A stretch of 51,780 bases of DNA from Lachnospiraceae bacterium (GTDB taxonomy: Bacteria; Bacillota; Clostridia; Lachnospirales; Lachnospiraceae), in NCBI GenBank assembly GCA_009774235.1, contig VSNJ01000009.1:1-51780 (forward strand), read 5' to 3'. Of this stretch, positions 8,885 to 17,907 are shown piece by piece. Under the pieces are notes generated by a model. It was given only the letters and a program-made list of their open reading frames with translations. It was not told the origin of the DNA and ran no database searches. The position numbers and the translations under genes are program-made. Numbering within the stretch: the first letter of the stretch is position 1; each line of letters starts with the position of its first letter.

Positions 8885-10234
8885 GTGACACAGGAAAGTA
8901 AAAATTTTTATAGAAGAACATCAGCCCTGGTTATACCAATGGCAATACAAAACCTTATTAATGTTGGTATTTCTTCGATTGATGTTATTATGCTTGGCAA
9001 AATAGGGGAAAAAGTGCTTTCGGGAGCTTCACTAGGAGCACAAGTGCAATTTATAATGGGACTGCTGCTTTTTGGCGTTACATCAGGAGCTTCTGTGCTT
9101 ATGGCACAATACTGGGGTAAACGTGACATGCGTTCTATAGAAACCATATTTGCGTTAGCAATAAAAACTGCCTTTGTGACAGGTGTAATATTTACGCTGG
9201 CAGCATTTATAGCACCACAGGTACTTATGTCACTTTTTACAAATGACAGTGAGGTAAGGGCAAACGGTGCTTTATATCTTCGGATTGTATGTCTGTCATA
9301 TATTCCTAATTCACTTGTTATGGTTTATCTGAATTCTATGAGAAGCATGGAGAAAGTAGTAATAGGTTCAATAACGTACTTGTCTTCATTAGTTACCAAT
9401 ACAGTAGTAAACTTGCTGCTTATATTTGGTTATTTCGGGCTGCCAAAGCTTGGGATAATGGGAGCAGCAATAGGTACTGTAGCAGCAAGGTTTGTAGAAT
9501 TTATTATAGTTATAATCTACGACAAAAAATTTAATGATGTATTTACATTCCATTTTGAATATCTTAAAATTAAAAGCAAGGAACTTACAAGTGATTTTTT
9601 AAAGATTTCCTCACCAGTAATAGCCAATGAGCTTATGTGGGGAGTGGGACTTTCAACTATGACAGCAATACTTGGGCATCTTGGCAGTGCTACAACTGCT
9701 GCCAATTCGGTTGCGCAGGTATGCAGGAATCTTGCTACAGTAGTTGCTTTTGGGGTGGCCAATTCTGCTGCTGTTATGATTGGCAAGGTTATAGGTGAAG
9801 GAAATAAGGAGCGTGCCAAAGAATATGGGAAACGTTTTATAAAACTTACTATTATAACAGGTATTGCAGGCAGCATAGTTATACTATGTGTAAGGCCAGT
9901 TGTTCTTTCTGTGCTTACATTGTCAGATGATGCAAGAAAACTTCTTTCAGTGATGCTTTTAATAATGGCTTACTATGTAATTGCACAGGCATATAATACA
10001 ACACTTATTGTCGGGGTATTCAGGGGTGGTGGTGATACCAGGTTTGGTTTTTTCCTTGATGTTACATTTATGTGGGGGATTTCCATAGTTCTTGGTTTCA
10101 TAGCTGCTTTTATACTGGAACTTCCAGCAATTATTGTAGCATTTATTCTTTATTTTGATGAAATTATAAAAATACCTTTTTCAACATGGAGGTATAAATC
10201 ATATAAATGGCTAAATGATGTAACACGTAAATAG
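8885..10234 (+). CDS. MATE-family efflux transporter
   Basis: A 449-residue polytopic membrane protein with about twelve helices in two homologous six-helix halves, typical of MATE Na+ or H+ coupled exporters of cationic drugs and metabolites. The NorM/DinF-like start (ALVIPMAIQNLINVG) and the GVTSGASVLMAQYWG segment in helix 2 are recognisable. The start is GTG 8885 with a modest AGG site. It stands 28 bases after murI. Substrate cannot be predicted. Confidence 0.9.
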   Translation: MTQESKNFYRRTSALVIPMAIQNLINVGISSIDVIMLGKIGEKVLSGASLGAQVQFIMGLLLFGVTSGASVLMAQYWGKRDMRSIETIFALAIKTAFVTGVIFTLAAFIAPQVLMSLFTNDSEVRANGALYLRIVCLSYIPNSLVMVYLNSMRSMEKVVIGSITYLSSLVTNTVVNLLLIFGYFGLPKLGIMGAAIGTVAARFVEFIIVIIYDKKFNDVFTFHFEYLKIKSKELTSDFLKISSPVIANELMWGVGLSTMTAILGHLGSATTAANSVAQVCRNLATVVAFGVANSAAVMIGKVIGEGNKERAKEYGKRFIKLTIITGIAGSIVILCVRPVVLSVLTLSDDARKLLSVMLLIMAYYVIAQAYNTTLIVGVFRGGGDTRFGFFLDVTFMWGISIVLGFIAAFILELPAIIVAFILYFDEIIKIPFSTWRYKSYKWLNDVTRK

Positions 10235-10250
10235 CCTGGGATTAACTTTA

Positions 10251-10283
10251 AGGCAATATGGATTGCGTATACCGGTTTTGCCT
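10251..10283 (+). other. Hairpin between the MATE and GGDEF genes
   Basis: AGGCAA (10251-10256) pairs with TTGCCT (10278-10283) with extra inner pairing, followed by AAGTTTT. A possible weak terminator of the MATE gene. Confidence 0.35.
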
Positions 10284-10312
10284 AAGTTTTATGAAAGAAA
10301 GTGCAGGAGAAC

Positions 10313-12262
10313 ATGAATAATAAAAAAAAGATTATCGGTGTATGTGGTGCAAGGCTTTTTAACCAGATACCTATACAGTTTATTAATACTTTAAAAGAAG
10401 AGGGGTTGCCTGGAGATTATTTTATTATAGCATTTTCTTCTAATTCAGATGATGAAGAGGAAACAGATGGCTACAAAGGGGAAAACCAGTTATATGAACT
10501 TATAAAATATATTAGTTTTAGTGCTCTTGTTATATTAGCAGAAACCCTTAAAAATAAAAAGATTATTAATAAAATTGCACAGACTGGGCATGACAAGGGA
10601 ATACCTGTATTTGTAGTAGATGGAAATGTGGAAGGATGCATAAACCTTAACTTTAATTATTATGATGGTTTTGAAAATATGGTACGCCATATTATAGAGC
10701 ACCATGGATGCAGAAAAATCAATATGCTTGCAGGGTTTAAAGAAAACAACTTTTCAGAGGCAAGGATTGAAGCTTATAAAAAGGTTCTTAGTGAAAATGG
10801 AATACCATTTGAACAAGAACGGCTTGCCTATGGCGATTTCTGGGAGAAACCAGCGCGTAAAGCAGTTGAAGGCTTTTTAAAATCAGGGCTTCCGTTTGAA
10901 GCTATAGCATGTGCTAATGATGCTATGGCAGTTGCGGCATGTTCTGTACTGAATGAACATGGGTACAATATACCAGAAGATATTATAGTTACAGGTTTTG
11001 ATGGTACAATAAGCAGCAGATACCACTTTCCAGTTATTACAACATGTGAGCCTGATTTTGAAGGTGCTGCCAGGTTTATTATAGACCAGACAGATGGGTG
11101 GGGAAAGCCGGGCATGGATAATCCTGGCAATTATAACATTAATTTCAGGACTAGGAGGAGCCAGTCATGTGGTTGTGAGGACAAGACAATGCATGAAATT
11201 AACACAGTAATAGCTTCACTTACGCATGATGTAGGTGACTGTACATGGCATAATATAGCTATGGGACAGATGCTTACGGCTTTAATTGATAAAAAAGATA
11301 TTATGGATGTAGTTAAATGTATTCCAGAACATACAAACCTTTGGAGCCAGAATTTCAGGTTTGCCTGTTTTAAAACTGATTTATTAGAACAGTGTAAAGT
11401 AACAGAAACATATTCCAGGATGACAACAATTTTAAATGTGCATAACAATAATTTTGGCAATATTGGTGAAAAATTTAGTATTGAAGAATTTATGCCGCAT
11501 CTTGATGATGTTATGTCCGCAGATAATAATGTTGATATACTTATTGTACGCCAGTTTAATTCAGGCAGGAGTGTGTATGGTTATATTGCAGAAGGTTATC
11601 CAGTATTAAAAGCACGTGCGCTGCAGAGATGCAATGAGTTTTCAATGTTTCTTACACACGCAGTTGACAATGTAATATATAATTTTAAAATGACACAGAT
11701 GAATAAAGACCTTAAAGGCCTTAATAAAAACCTGGAAGAAGCATATAATAAAATTGCAGGTTTATATTTAAAGGATTATATGACAGGCTTATACAACAGA
11801 AGAGGTTTTTATGAAAAGATTGGTCTGATGGCAGAGCAATATGCATGTAAAGGTAAATATATTTATATATTTTCAATAGATATTGACAGGCTAAAATATA
11901 TAAATGATAATTTTGGACATGCTGAGGGTGATTTTGCAATTACAACAATAGCATCTGCAATTTATAATACTGGAGGGGAAGATTCAGTATGTGCAAGATT
12001 TGGCGGTGATGAGTTTATATGTGCTGTACTTGCAGATACACCTGATGCATACAGTGCAGAGGGATTTTATAAAGAACTTAAAACTAATATAAATAGTACA
12101 GATGGCATAAATGACAAAGAATATCCTGTTGGTGCAAGTGCAGGAATGTGTTGCAGCAGTTTTACAAATGATATTGATATTGAGGATATGATACGTGCAG
12201 CAGATAAAAGAATGTACAAGGATAAATCAGAACATAGGAGAGAATACTTGAATAATATATAA
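10313..12262 (+). CDS. Diguanylate cyclase with LacI-type ligand-binding sensor domain
   Basis: A cytosolic 649-residue signalling protein. Residues 1-275 resemble the ligand-binding core of LacI/GalR regulators (periplasmic-binding fold: NMVRHIIEHHGCRKI, then AIACANDAMAVAACSVL, then IVTGFDGT) but lack the DNA-binding head. A linker domain follows (about 290-455), then a short coiled coil, then a GGDEF domain (480-640) with intact FGGDEF at 563-568. The RxxD product-inhibition site is not present at the usual position. There is no signal peptide or membrane segment, so it should sense an internal small molecule and make c-di-GMP. ATG 10313 is chosen for AGGAG four bases upstream. No EAL or PilZ partner is in the window. 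Confidence 0.85.
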   Translation: MNNKKKIIGVCGARLFNQIPIQFINTLKEEGLPGDYFIIAFSSNSDDEEETDGYKGENQLYELIKYISFSALVILAETLKNKKIINKIAQTGHDKGIPVFVVDGNVEGCINLNFNYYDGFENMVRHIIEHHGCRKINMLAGFKENNFSEARIEAYKKVLSENGIPFEQERLAYGDFWEKPARKAVEGFLKSGLPFEAIACANDAMAVAACSVLNEHGYNIPEDIIVTGFDGTISSRYHFPVITTCEPDFEGAARFIIDQTDGWGKPGMDNPGNYNINFRTRRSQSCGCEDKTMHEINTVIASLTHDVGDCTWHNIAMGQMLTALIDKKDIMDVVKCIPEHTNLWSQNFRFACFKTDLLEQCKVTETYSRMTTILNVHNNNFGNIGEKFSIEEFMPHLDDVMSADNNVDILIVRQFNSGRSVYGYIAEGYPVLKARALQRCNEFSMFLTHAVDNVIYNFKMTQMNKDLKGLNKNLEEAYNKIAGLYLKDYMTGLYNRRGFYEKIGLMAEQYACKGKYIYIFSIDIDRLKYINDNFGHAEGDFAITTIASAIYNTGGEDSVCARFGGDEFICAVLADTPDAYSAEGFYKELKTNINSTDGINDKEYPVGASAGMCCSSFTNDIDIEDMIRAADKRMYKDKSEHRREYLNNI

Positions 12263-12297
12263 ACATTGTGGTAAAGTGTGTTTATGGAGGTGTTGCT

Positions 12298-12729
12298 ATG
12301 AAAATATCAACAAAAGGAAGGTATGCACTAAGGGTATTAATTGATTTATCTGAACGTAATCCAAATGAATTTATTCCTTTGACAGATATAGCAGACAAGC
12401 AGGGGATATCTGAAAAGTATCTTGAGTCAATAGTTTCTGTACTTATTAAAAATGATTACCTTATATCCTTGCGTGGCAAAGGTGGAGGGTATAAACTTTC
12501 AAGACAGCCAGATGAATATACTGTAGGGGAAATATTAAGGGTTACAGAAGGTTCTTTTGCACCTGTTGCATGTCTTGAGAAGAAACCTAATAAATGTGGT
12601 ATGGCATCCCAGTGTAAGACACTTAAGATGTGGGAAGGTTTTGAGAAAGTAATTAGTGAGTATTTTGATGGAATTACAATCGCAGACCTGCTGTCAGACG
12701 GGCAGATTGTAGATAATTATGTGATTTAG
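12298..12729 (+). CDS. Rrf2-family regulator with Fe-S type cysteines
   Basis: A 143-residue winged-helix regulator. The N-terminal half matches Rrf2 (KGRYALRVLIDL, LESIVSVL, LRGKGGGYKLSR). Three cysteines, C92, C100 and C106, stand where IscR-type and NsrR-type members bind an Fe-S cluster, so it may sense iron-sulfur status, oxygen or NO. It lies ten bases before the E1-like gene and heads the tetrapyrrole operon, suggesting it controls it. GGAGGTG lies seven bases before ATG 12298. A CymR-like role in sulfur metabolism is an alternative, but CymR lacks these cysteines. Confidence 0.9.
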   Translation: MKISTKGRYALRVLIDLSERNPNEFIPLTDIADKQGISEKYLESIVSVLIKNDYLISLRGKGGGYKLSRQPDEYTVGEILRVTEGSFAPVACLEKKPNKCGMASQCKTLKMWEGFEKVISEYFDGITIADLLSDGQIVDNYVI

Positions 12730-12738
12730 GGGAAAAAA

Positions 12739-13509
12739 ATGGAATTTTCAAATGAACAGCTTGAGCGTTATTCACGCCATATGGTTCTTGATGGTATTGG
12801 CAAGGATGGACAAGAGAAGCTTTTTAATGCCAAAGTCCTTATTATAGGAGCTGGGGGATTAGGTTCACCTGCTGCCCTTTATCTTGCGGCAGCAGGTATA
12901 GGGACTATAGGGATTGCCGACAATGATATAGTAGACCTGTCTAACCTTCAGAGACAGATAATGCATACAACAGCTGGGATTGGAACATCTAAGGCAGATT
13001 CTGCTGAAAAGGCAATGTCAGGAATTAACCCAGATATAAAGGTTAATAAATATAAGATGTTTTTAAACCAGGATAATATAATGGAAATTATCAGGGATTA
13101 TGATTTTATAATAGATGCAACCGATAATTTTGACTCAAAGTTTCTTATTAATGATACATGTGTAATTGCAGGGAAAGCATTTTCCCATGCAGGAGTAACA
13201 CGTTTCCAGGGGCAGTTAACCACTTATATACCTGGTGTATCCCCATGTTACAGGTGTATGTTTAAAAGCCCGCCGCCAGAAGATGCAGTACCTAAAGGAA
13301 GCCAGGCAGGTATTATTGGTGCAGTGTGTGGGGTAACTGGAAGCCTGCAGGCACTGGAAGCAGTAAAGTATATTACTGGAACCGGAGAGCTGCTGGCAGG
13401 CAGGTTTCTTATATTTGATGCATTGGCAATGAAGTTCCGGACAGTGAAATTCTACAGAGACCATGAATGTGCTATATGTGGTACAAGCCAGGTAAAGACA
13501 GGACTTTAA
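12739..13509 (+). CDS. HesA/MoeB/ThiF-family E1-like adenylyltransferase
   Basis: Activates the C-terminal glycine of a small ubiquitin-like sulfur carrier by adenylation. 256 residues: RYSRHMVL N-terminal helix, GAGGLGSP nucleotide loop at 37-44, LSNLQRQ, and the ATDNFDSK block. Two zinc-binding pairs, CYRC and CAIC, are present. A cysteine in the AVCGVTGSLQALEA segment is where sulfur-carrier enzymes place or flank their thiol. No carrier (ThiS/MoaD) or rhodanese domain is adjacent. Being inside a siroheme operon points to sulfur assimilation, but which pathway it serves is inference. Confidence 0.88.
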   Translation: MEFSNEQLERYSRHMVLDGIGKDGQEKLFNAKVLIIGAGGLGSPAALYLAAAGIGTIGIADNDIVDLSNLQRQIMHTTAGIGTSKADSAEKAMSGINPDIKVNKYKMFLNQDNIMEIIRDYDFIIDATDNFDSKFLINDTCVIAGKAFSHAGVTRFQGQLTTYIPGVSPCYRCMFKSPPPEDAVPKGSQAGIIGAVCGVTGSLQALEAVKYITGTGELLAGRFLIFDALAMKFRTVKFYRDHECAICGTSQVKTGL

Positions 13510-13534
13510 GGCAAGTTACCAGAAATGGAGTAGT

Positions 13535-14710
13535 ATGTTTTGTATAGGCGTTAGTTATAAAAAGACCCCTGCTGGCATAAGGCAGAAATTTGCATTTTCC
13601 AAAGAGGAACAGTGCCAGTTTATTGGAAAACTTATTAAAGATAATATTATAACAGGCGGAATGGTTATATCTACATGTAACAGAAGTGAGATTTATTTCT
13701 CAGGAACAGGTACTTCTACTGAAGGAGTAACAAAAGAGCTTGCAATTTATAAAAACCTCGATAGTGGTGATATTAAAAAATATTGTCTTTTTTATGGCGG
13801 GCAAGGTGCAGTAAAGCACCTTTTTAATGTTACATGTGGGCTGGATTCAATGGTTCTTGGAGAAGATGAGATACTCCGCCAGGTTAAGGAAGCATATCTT
13901 ACAGCTGTAGAACAAAAGTATATTAATGGTGAGTTAAATATTATATTCCAGGATGCACTTAATTGTGCCAAAACTGGTAAATCAAGGACAAGGCTTTCTT
14001 CAACGTCTGTATCAGTTGCGACTATAACAGCCAATACAATAGAGAAATATATGTATGAAAATAACCTGTCTGGAGGCAAGGTAATGATTATAGGGATAAC
14101 TGGCAAGACAGGTTCAGTTGTTGCAAAAGACCTGCTTTCTAAAGGAATACATGTTATAGGCACAAGCAGGAAACACAAGACAGACAGCCTTTTGTATTGG
14201 CATGATAAAGAAATGGCGGAGATTATAAACTTTGAAGACAGATATTTATATATAAACCAGGTGTGTGCAGTAGTAAGTGCAACGATAAGCCCACATTATA
14301 CACTTACATACACTGAGTATTTAAAATATGTAAAAGATGGAAGCAGTATGCTTTTTATTGACCTTGCTGTGCCATATGATATTGACAGGACACTTTCAGG
14401 GCTTTCTGGAATAAAATTTCTTGATATAGATTTCTTTAATACACTTTCAAGGAAAAATGCAAATATAAAGCTTAGTGAACTGGGAAAGGCAGAAGAAATA
14501 CTTGCGGAATGTGTTGAAAATACAATGAAGAAAATATATATACGTAGTTTTATCAGCAAAATCCAGAAAGATAGAACGCTTTATAATAAATTTAAGAAAG
14601 ATAAAGCGTTCAGCCATATGGTATATTACCTGAAAGACCTGCTTAATAGCAGTGAACTAAAAGACTTGCTTGGAAGGATTTATAATAAAGAAGTTAATGG
14701 AGGAAAGTAA
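13535..14710 (+). CDS. hemA: Glutamyl-tRNA reductase
   Basis: Reduces glutamyl-tRNA to glutamate-1-semialdehyde with NADPH, the first committed step of the C5 tetrapyrrole pathway. Signatures: GVSYKKTPAGIRQKFAF at the start, catalytic C48 in STCNRSE, and LDSMVLGEDEILRQVKEAY. The NADP-binding segment (MIIGITGKTGSVVAKDL) is somewhat divergent, with ITGKTG in place of the common GAGEMG. 391 residues, slightly shorter than the E. coli enzyme. The stop codon overlaps the next ATG by one base, so translation is coupled. Confidence 0.92.
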   Translation: MFCIGVSYKKTPAGIRQKFAFSKEEQCQFIGKLIKDNIITGGMVISTCNRSEIYFSGTGTSTEGVTKELAIYKNLDSGDIKKYCLFYGGQGAVKHLFNVTCGLDSMVLGEDEILRQVKEAYLTAVEQKYINGELNIIFQDALNCAKTGKSRTRLSSTSVSVATITANTIEKYMYENNLSGGKVMIIGITGKTGSVVAKDLLSKGIHVIGTSRKHKTDSLLYWHDKEMAEIINFEDRYLYINQVCAVVSATISPHYTLTYTEYLKYVKDGSSMLFIDLAVPYDIDRTLSGLSGIKFLDIDFFNTLSRKNANIKLSELGKAEEILAECVENTMKKIYIRSFISKIQKDRTLYNKFKKDKAFSHMVYYLKDLLNSSELKDLLGRIYNKEVNGGK

Positions 14711-15360
14711 TGGCATATTTTCCGTTTATTACAGATATTGAGGATATGGACTGCCTTGTTGTGGGAGGTGGCAGTGTTGCCTGGCATAAAGTAGAAATCC
14801 TGGCAGAATATGATGTAAATATACATATTGTTGCGGTATCAGCCAGTGAAAGGTTAAAGGAAACAGCAGATAGCAATAAAAGAATAGATATTAGGATACG
14901 TGAATTTAGAGACAGTGATATAAATGGAATGGATTTTGTAGTAGCAGCTACAGGAAACAGGGAACTTGACATGAATATTTCCAAGTTATGCAAGAAACAG
15001 CGGATACCTGTAAATGTTGTGGATATAAAAGAAGCATGTTCCTTTATATTTCCAGCGGTTATATACAAGGAACCTTTACTTGTTACGGTTTCTTCTGGAG
15101 GCGCAAGTCCTGCACTTGTGGCAAAGATTAAAAGAGATATTAGCCAGGTTATACCAGATTATTATGCCAGCATGGCAGAAAGGCTTGCAGAAATAAGGGA
15201 ATATATAATTGGAAGTACAGATAATATAAAAATAAGAAAACAGATATTTGAAAAGCTTGTACAGTATGGCAGTACACATAATGGTGTGATACCAGAAAGG
15301 GAAGTGGAACAGGTTATAGAAGAATTAAGGTTACAGAAAGTGGAACAAGCTGGAAAATAA
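14710..15360 (+). CDS. Precorrin-2 dehydrogenase / sirohydrochlorin ferrochelatase-like protein
   Basis: NAD-dependent oxidation of precorrin-2 to sirohydrochlorin, possibly with iron insertion, as in CysG-N/Met8/SirC/YlnF. The Rossmann start (CLVVGGGSVAWHKVEIL) lies at residues 17-33, followed by VVAATGNRELD, VNVVDIKEACSFIFPA and the SSGGASPALVAKIKRDI block. 216 residues, the usual size of the single-domain form. It directly follows hemA and supplies the branch towards siroheme or cobalamin rather than heme. Confidence 0.9.
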   Translation: MAYFPFITDIEDMDCLVVGGGSVAWHKVEILAEYDVNIHIVAVSASERLKETADSNKRIDIRIREFRDSDINGMDFVVAATGNRELDMNISKLCKKQRIPVNVVDIKEACSFIFPAVIYKEPLLVTVSSGGASPALVAKIKRDISQVIPDYYASMAERLAEIREYIIGSTDNIKIRKQIFEKLVQYGSTHNGVIPEREVEQVIEELRLQKVEQAGK

Positions 15361-15414
15361 CTACAGGACAGCAAAAATCCGTTCTGTACCATTATATTCC
15401 AGCTGCTATTTGTG

Positions 15415-15435
15415 CCATGTTAAAGCACAACATGG
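15415..15435 (+). other. Hairpin touching the hemC ribosome binding site
   Basis: CCATGTT (15415-15421) pairs perfectly with AACATGG (15429-15435) around a 7-base loop. The right arm takes two G of the GGGGG Shine-Dalgarno that serves ATG 15445, so translation of hemC could be modulated. A second weaker stem (ACAGGAC with GTTCTGT) lies at 15363-15387. Confidence 0.45.
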
Positions 15436-15444
15436 GGGATTAAT

Positions 15445-16389
15445 ATGGATAGTAAAGTTATTAAAATAGGCACAAGGGGAAGTGCACTTGCACTTGCACA
15501 GACAGAGCTTGTTATATCTGCAGTAAAGCGCTGCAATCCTGATGCATGTATTGAAAAAGTAATAATAAAAACAAAAGGTGACAAAGAAGCAGATAAACCA
15601 GTTGCTAGTTTTGGGGGTAAAGGTGTATTTATAACAGAGATTGAGGAAGCATTATCCTGTGGAAAGATAGATATGGCTGTCCATAGTGCAAAGGACTTGC
15701 CGGCCAGCTTAAGTGAAGGGCTTCATATACCAAGTGTATTAGAACGTCAAGATGCAAGGGATGTATTTATAACAAGGGCAGGAACATCTTATATAGATTT
15801 ATTCCAGAAAGAACATCCAGTAGTTGGTACAGGAAGCCTTAGACGGCAATTCCAGCTGCAGTCCCATCACCAGCAATATATAAATTTTAAACATATACGT
15901 GGCAATGTGCCAACCAGGTTAGAAAAGCTTAGGAACAGGGAATATGATGGGATAATACTGGCAGCAGCTGGCTTAAAAAGGCTTGGGCTTGAAGCAGAAA
16001 AGGATTTTGAATATAAATATTTTGATATTGAAGAAATGGTACCTGCTGCTGGACAGGGCATAATAGCTATTGAAACAAGAAAAGAAGACTGTACCAGTGG
16101 TGGCAGCTATATAAGCAGTATTTTAAAAGATATAACTGATTATAATACATTTATACATTATTGTAATGAAAGGAAAATTATGGAAGCATTACATGCAGGA
16201 TGCCATGAAGCAATAGGCATTATAAGCTATTATTATAATAATAACAGAAATATATGTATAAAGCTTATAAGAGAAACTGGCAGTGCCAGAGGAGTAGTTT
16301 CCAGCTACAATGGCAAAGGCAGTATAGATGATATGGAAGAGCTTGTAAGTGCAGCAATAGAACATGGAAGAGGAGGGTGTCAGACCTAG
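15445..16389 (+). CDS. hemC: Hydroxymethylbilane synthase (porphobilinogen deaminase)
   Basis: Joins four porphobilinogen units to hydroxymethylbilane. Signatures: GTRGSALALAQTE at 8-20, KGDKEADKP, the GGKGVFITEIEEAL and DMAVHSAKDLP active-site region, GTGSLRR, and HAGCHEAIG, whose cysteine carries the dipyrromethane cofactor. 314 residues. The stop overlaps the GTG start of the next gene by one base. Confidence 0.95.
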   Translation: MDSKVIKIGTRGSALALAQTELVISAVKRCNPDACIEKVIIKTKGDKEADKPVASFGGKGVFITEIEEALSCGKIDMAVHSAKDLPASLSEGLHIPSVLERQDARDVFITRAGTSYIDLFQKEHPVVGTGSLRRQFQLQSHHQQYINFKHIRGNVPTRLEKLRNREYDGIILAAAGLKRLGLEAEKDFEYKYFDIEEMVPAAGQGIIAIETRKEDCTSGGSYISSILKDITDYNTFIHYCNERKIMEALHAGCHEAIGIISYYYNNNRNICIKLIRETGSARGVVSSYNGKGSIDDMEELVSAAIEHGRGGCQT

Positions 16390-17876
16390 TGGGAATTGTA
16401 TATTTTGTTGGTGCAGGACCTGGAGATGAGGGGCTTATAACAGTAAAAGGCGCAGAGAAGTTAAAATCTTGTGATGTTGTAATATATGACAGGCTCGCAT
16501 GTGAAGGGCTTCTCAATTATACAAAGCCAGGTTGTAAGAAAATATATGCAGGCAAACAGGCAGGCATGCATTATAAAAAACAGGAAGAGATTAACCAGAT
16601 TTTAGTGGACTATGCCCTTCCAGATAATGTTGTTGTACGGCTTAAGGGTGGTGACCCATTTGTATTTGGAAGAGGCACAGAAGAGATAGAGGCATTAGAA
16701 AAATGTAATATTCCATATGAAGTTATACCAGGTGTTACATCTGCAATAGCTGTGCCAGAGTGTGCAGGAATTCCAGTAACACACAGGGGGGTAAGCAGAA
16801 GTTTCCATGTTATAACAGGACATACCAACACTGCCACAGGTGTGCCAGACTGTAACTATAAAGCACTTGCTGCCGCAGGCGGGACACTTATATTTATGAT
16901 GGGGCTTGCCAATATAAATGAAATAGCAGTCAGTCTTATTAAAGAAGGAATGCCAGAAGATACACCTGTTGCTGTTATTTCAGGAGGGACTACTGAAAGG
17001 CAGAAGGTCCTGCGTTCACAGCTTGGCAGGATTTCAAAAGAGGTAAAAGAAAACAACATGTTTTCACCAGCTGTAATAATAGCAGGTGAAACAGCATCAT
17101 ATAATTACAATTATAATAAAAATAAGTTATGTTTTAGTAAAAAAACAGCTGGAATTGTAGCAACAAGGGTATTGCGTGAAAAGATAGAAGAAGGTCTTAG
17201 GATATCTGGAACTGCCTGCGTACCTGTATGTGATATGGAAGTAGAAGCTGTGTCTGCAGAAGGGCTTATTAAAGAGCTGGAAGATATAGAAAAATATAAT
17301 TGGATAGTATTTACAAGCAGAAACGGAGTAATGCTTTTTTTTGATGCTTTAAGAAACAGCCATACAGATATACGCAGGCTTTCTGGCATTAAATTTGCAG
17401 TTATTGGGAACGGGACAGAACAACAGCTTAATGAATATGGAATTAATGCAGATTTTGTCCCATCAGAGTATACATCTGCTGTTCTCGCCAAAGAACTTTC
17501 CAAAATAATATTGCCTGGTGAAACAGTATTGCTTCCAAGAGCTGTACAAGGAAGCAGGGAATTAACAGATATATTTACAAAAGAAAGTATATTATTTAAA
17601 GAACTGAAAATTTATTATGTAAAAGGACATCTTATGCCAGGGGCAGATTATCTGGAACAGTTAAGCTGTATTATATTTTTAAGTGCATCAGGTGTAAGGG
17701 AATTTGCCAGGCTTGTTAAAGAAAATGGGAAGGAACTTCCAGAAGGTATAAAGTTTGTATGTATAGGAGAAGTGACCAGGAAAGCACTAGAAGAAGAGTA
17801 TGGCATGAAAGCCTGTATAATAACAGCAGAGGGAAATAATGCAGAGGGTGTTATGGATATAGTGAAAGAGATGTAA
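16389..17876 (+). CDS. cobA-hemD: Uroporphyrinogen-III methyltransferase / uroporphyrinogen-III synthase fusion
   Basis: A bifunctional protein. Residues 1-245 are SUMT (VGAGPGDEGLITVKG, VVIYDRL, RLKGGDPFVFGRG, IPVTHRG), which methylates uroporphyrinogen III twice to precorrin-2. Residues about 255-495 are HemD (WIVFTSRNGV, FAVIGNGTEQ, FLSASGVREF), which cyclises hydroxymethylbilane. The fusion is common in clostridia and channels flux away from heme. GTG 16389 is chosen because an earlier in-frame GTG at 16377 abuts AGGAGG with no spacing; the chosen start overlaps the hemC stop (TAGTG). Confidence 0.93.
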   Translation: MGIVYFVGAGPGDEGLITVKGAEKLKSCDVVIYDRLACEGLLNYTKPGCKKIYAGKQAGMHYKKQEEINQILVDYALPDNVVVRLKGGDPFVFGRGTEEIEALEKCNIPYEVIPGVTSAIAVPECAGIPVTHRGVSRSFHVITGHTNTATGVPDCNYKALAAAGGTLIFMMGLANINEIAVSLIKEGMPEDTPVAVISGGTTERQKVLRSQLGRISKEVKENNMFSPAVIIAGETASYNYNYNKNKLCFSKKTAGIVATRVLREKIEEGLRISGTACVPVCDMEVEAVSAEGLIKELEDIEKYNWIVFTSRNGVMLFFDALRNSHTDIRRLSGIKFAVIGNGTEQQLNEYGINADFVPSEYTSAVLAKELSKIILPGETVLLPRAVQGSRELTDIFTKESILFKELKIYYVKGHLMPGADYLEQLSCIIFLSASGVREFARLVKENGKELPEGIKFVCIGEVTRKALEEEYGMKACIITAEGNNAEGVMDIVKEM

Positions 17877-17907
17877 AAAATATAAAGGAATGGAGTTATA
17901 AAATATT

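Noticed and set aside
12263..12297. Possible cobalamin riboswitch before the tetrapyrrole operon
   Set aside because: The leader is only about 35 bases and has no B12-box or large structured region.
16377..16391. Earlier GTG start for cobA-hemD at 16377
   Set aside because: It directly abuts the AGGAGG site, leaving no spacing; GTG 16389 overlapping the hemC stop is better.
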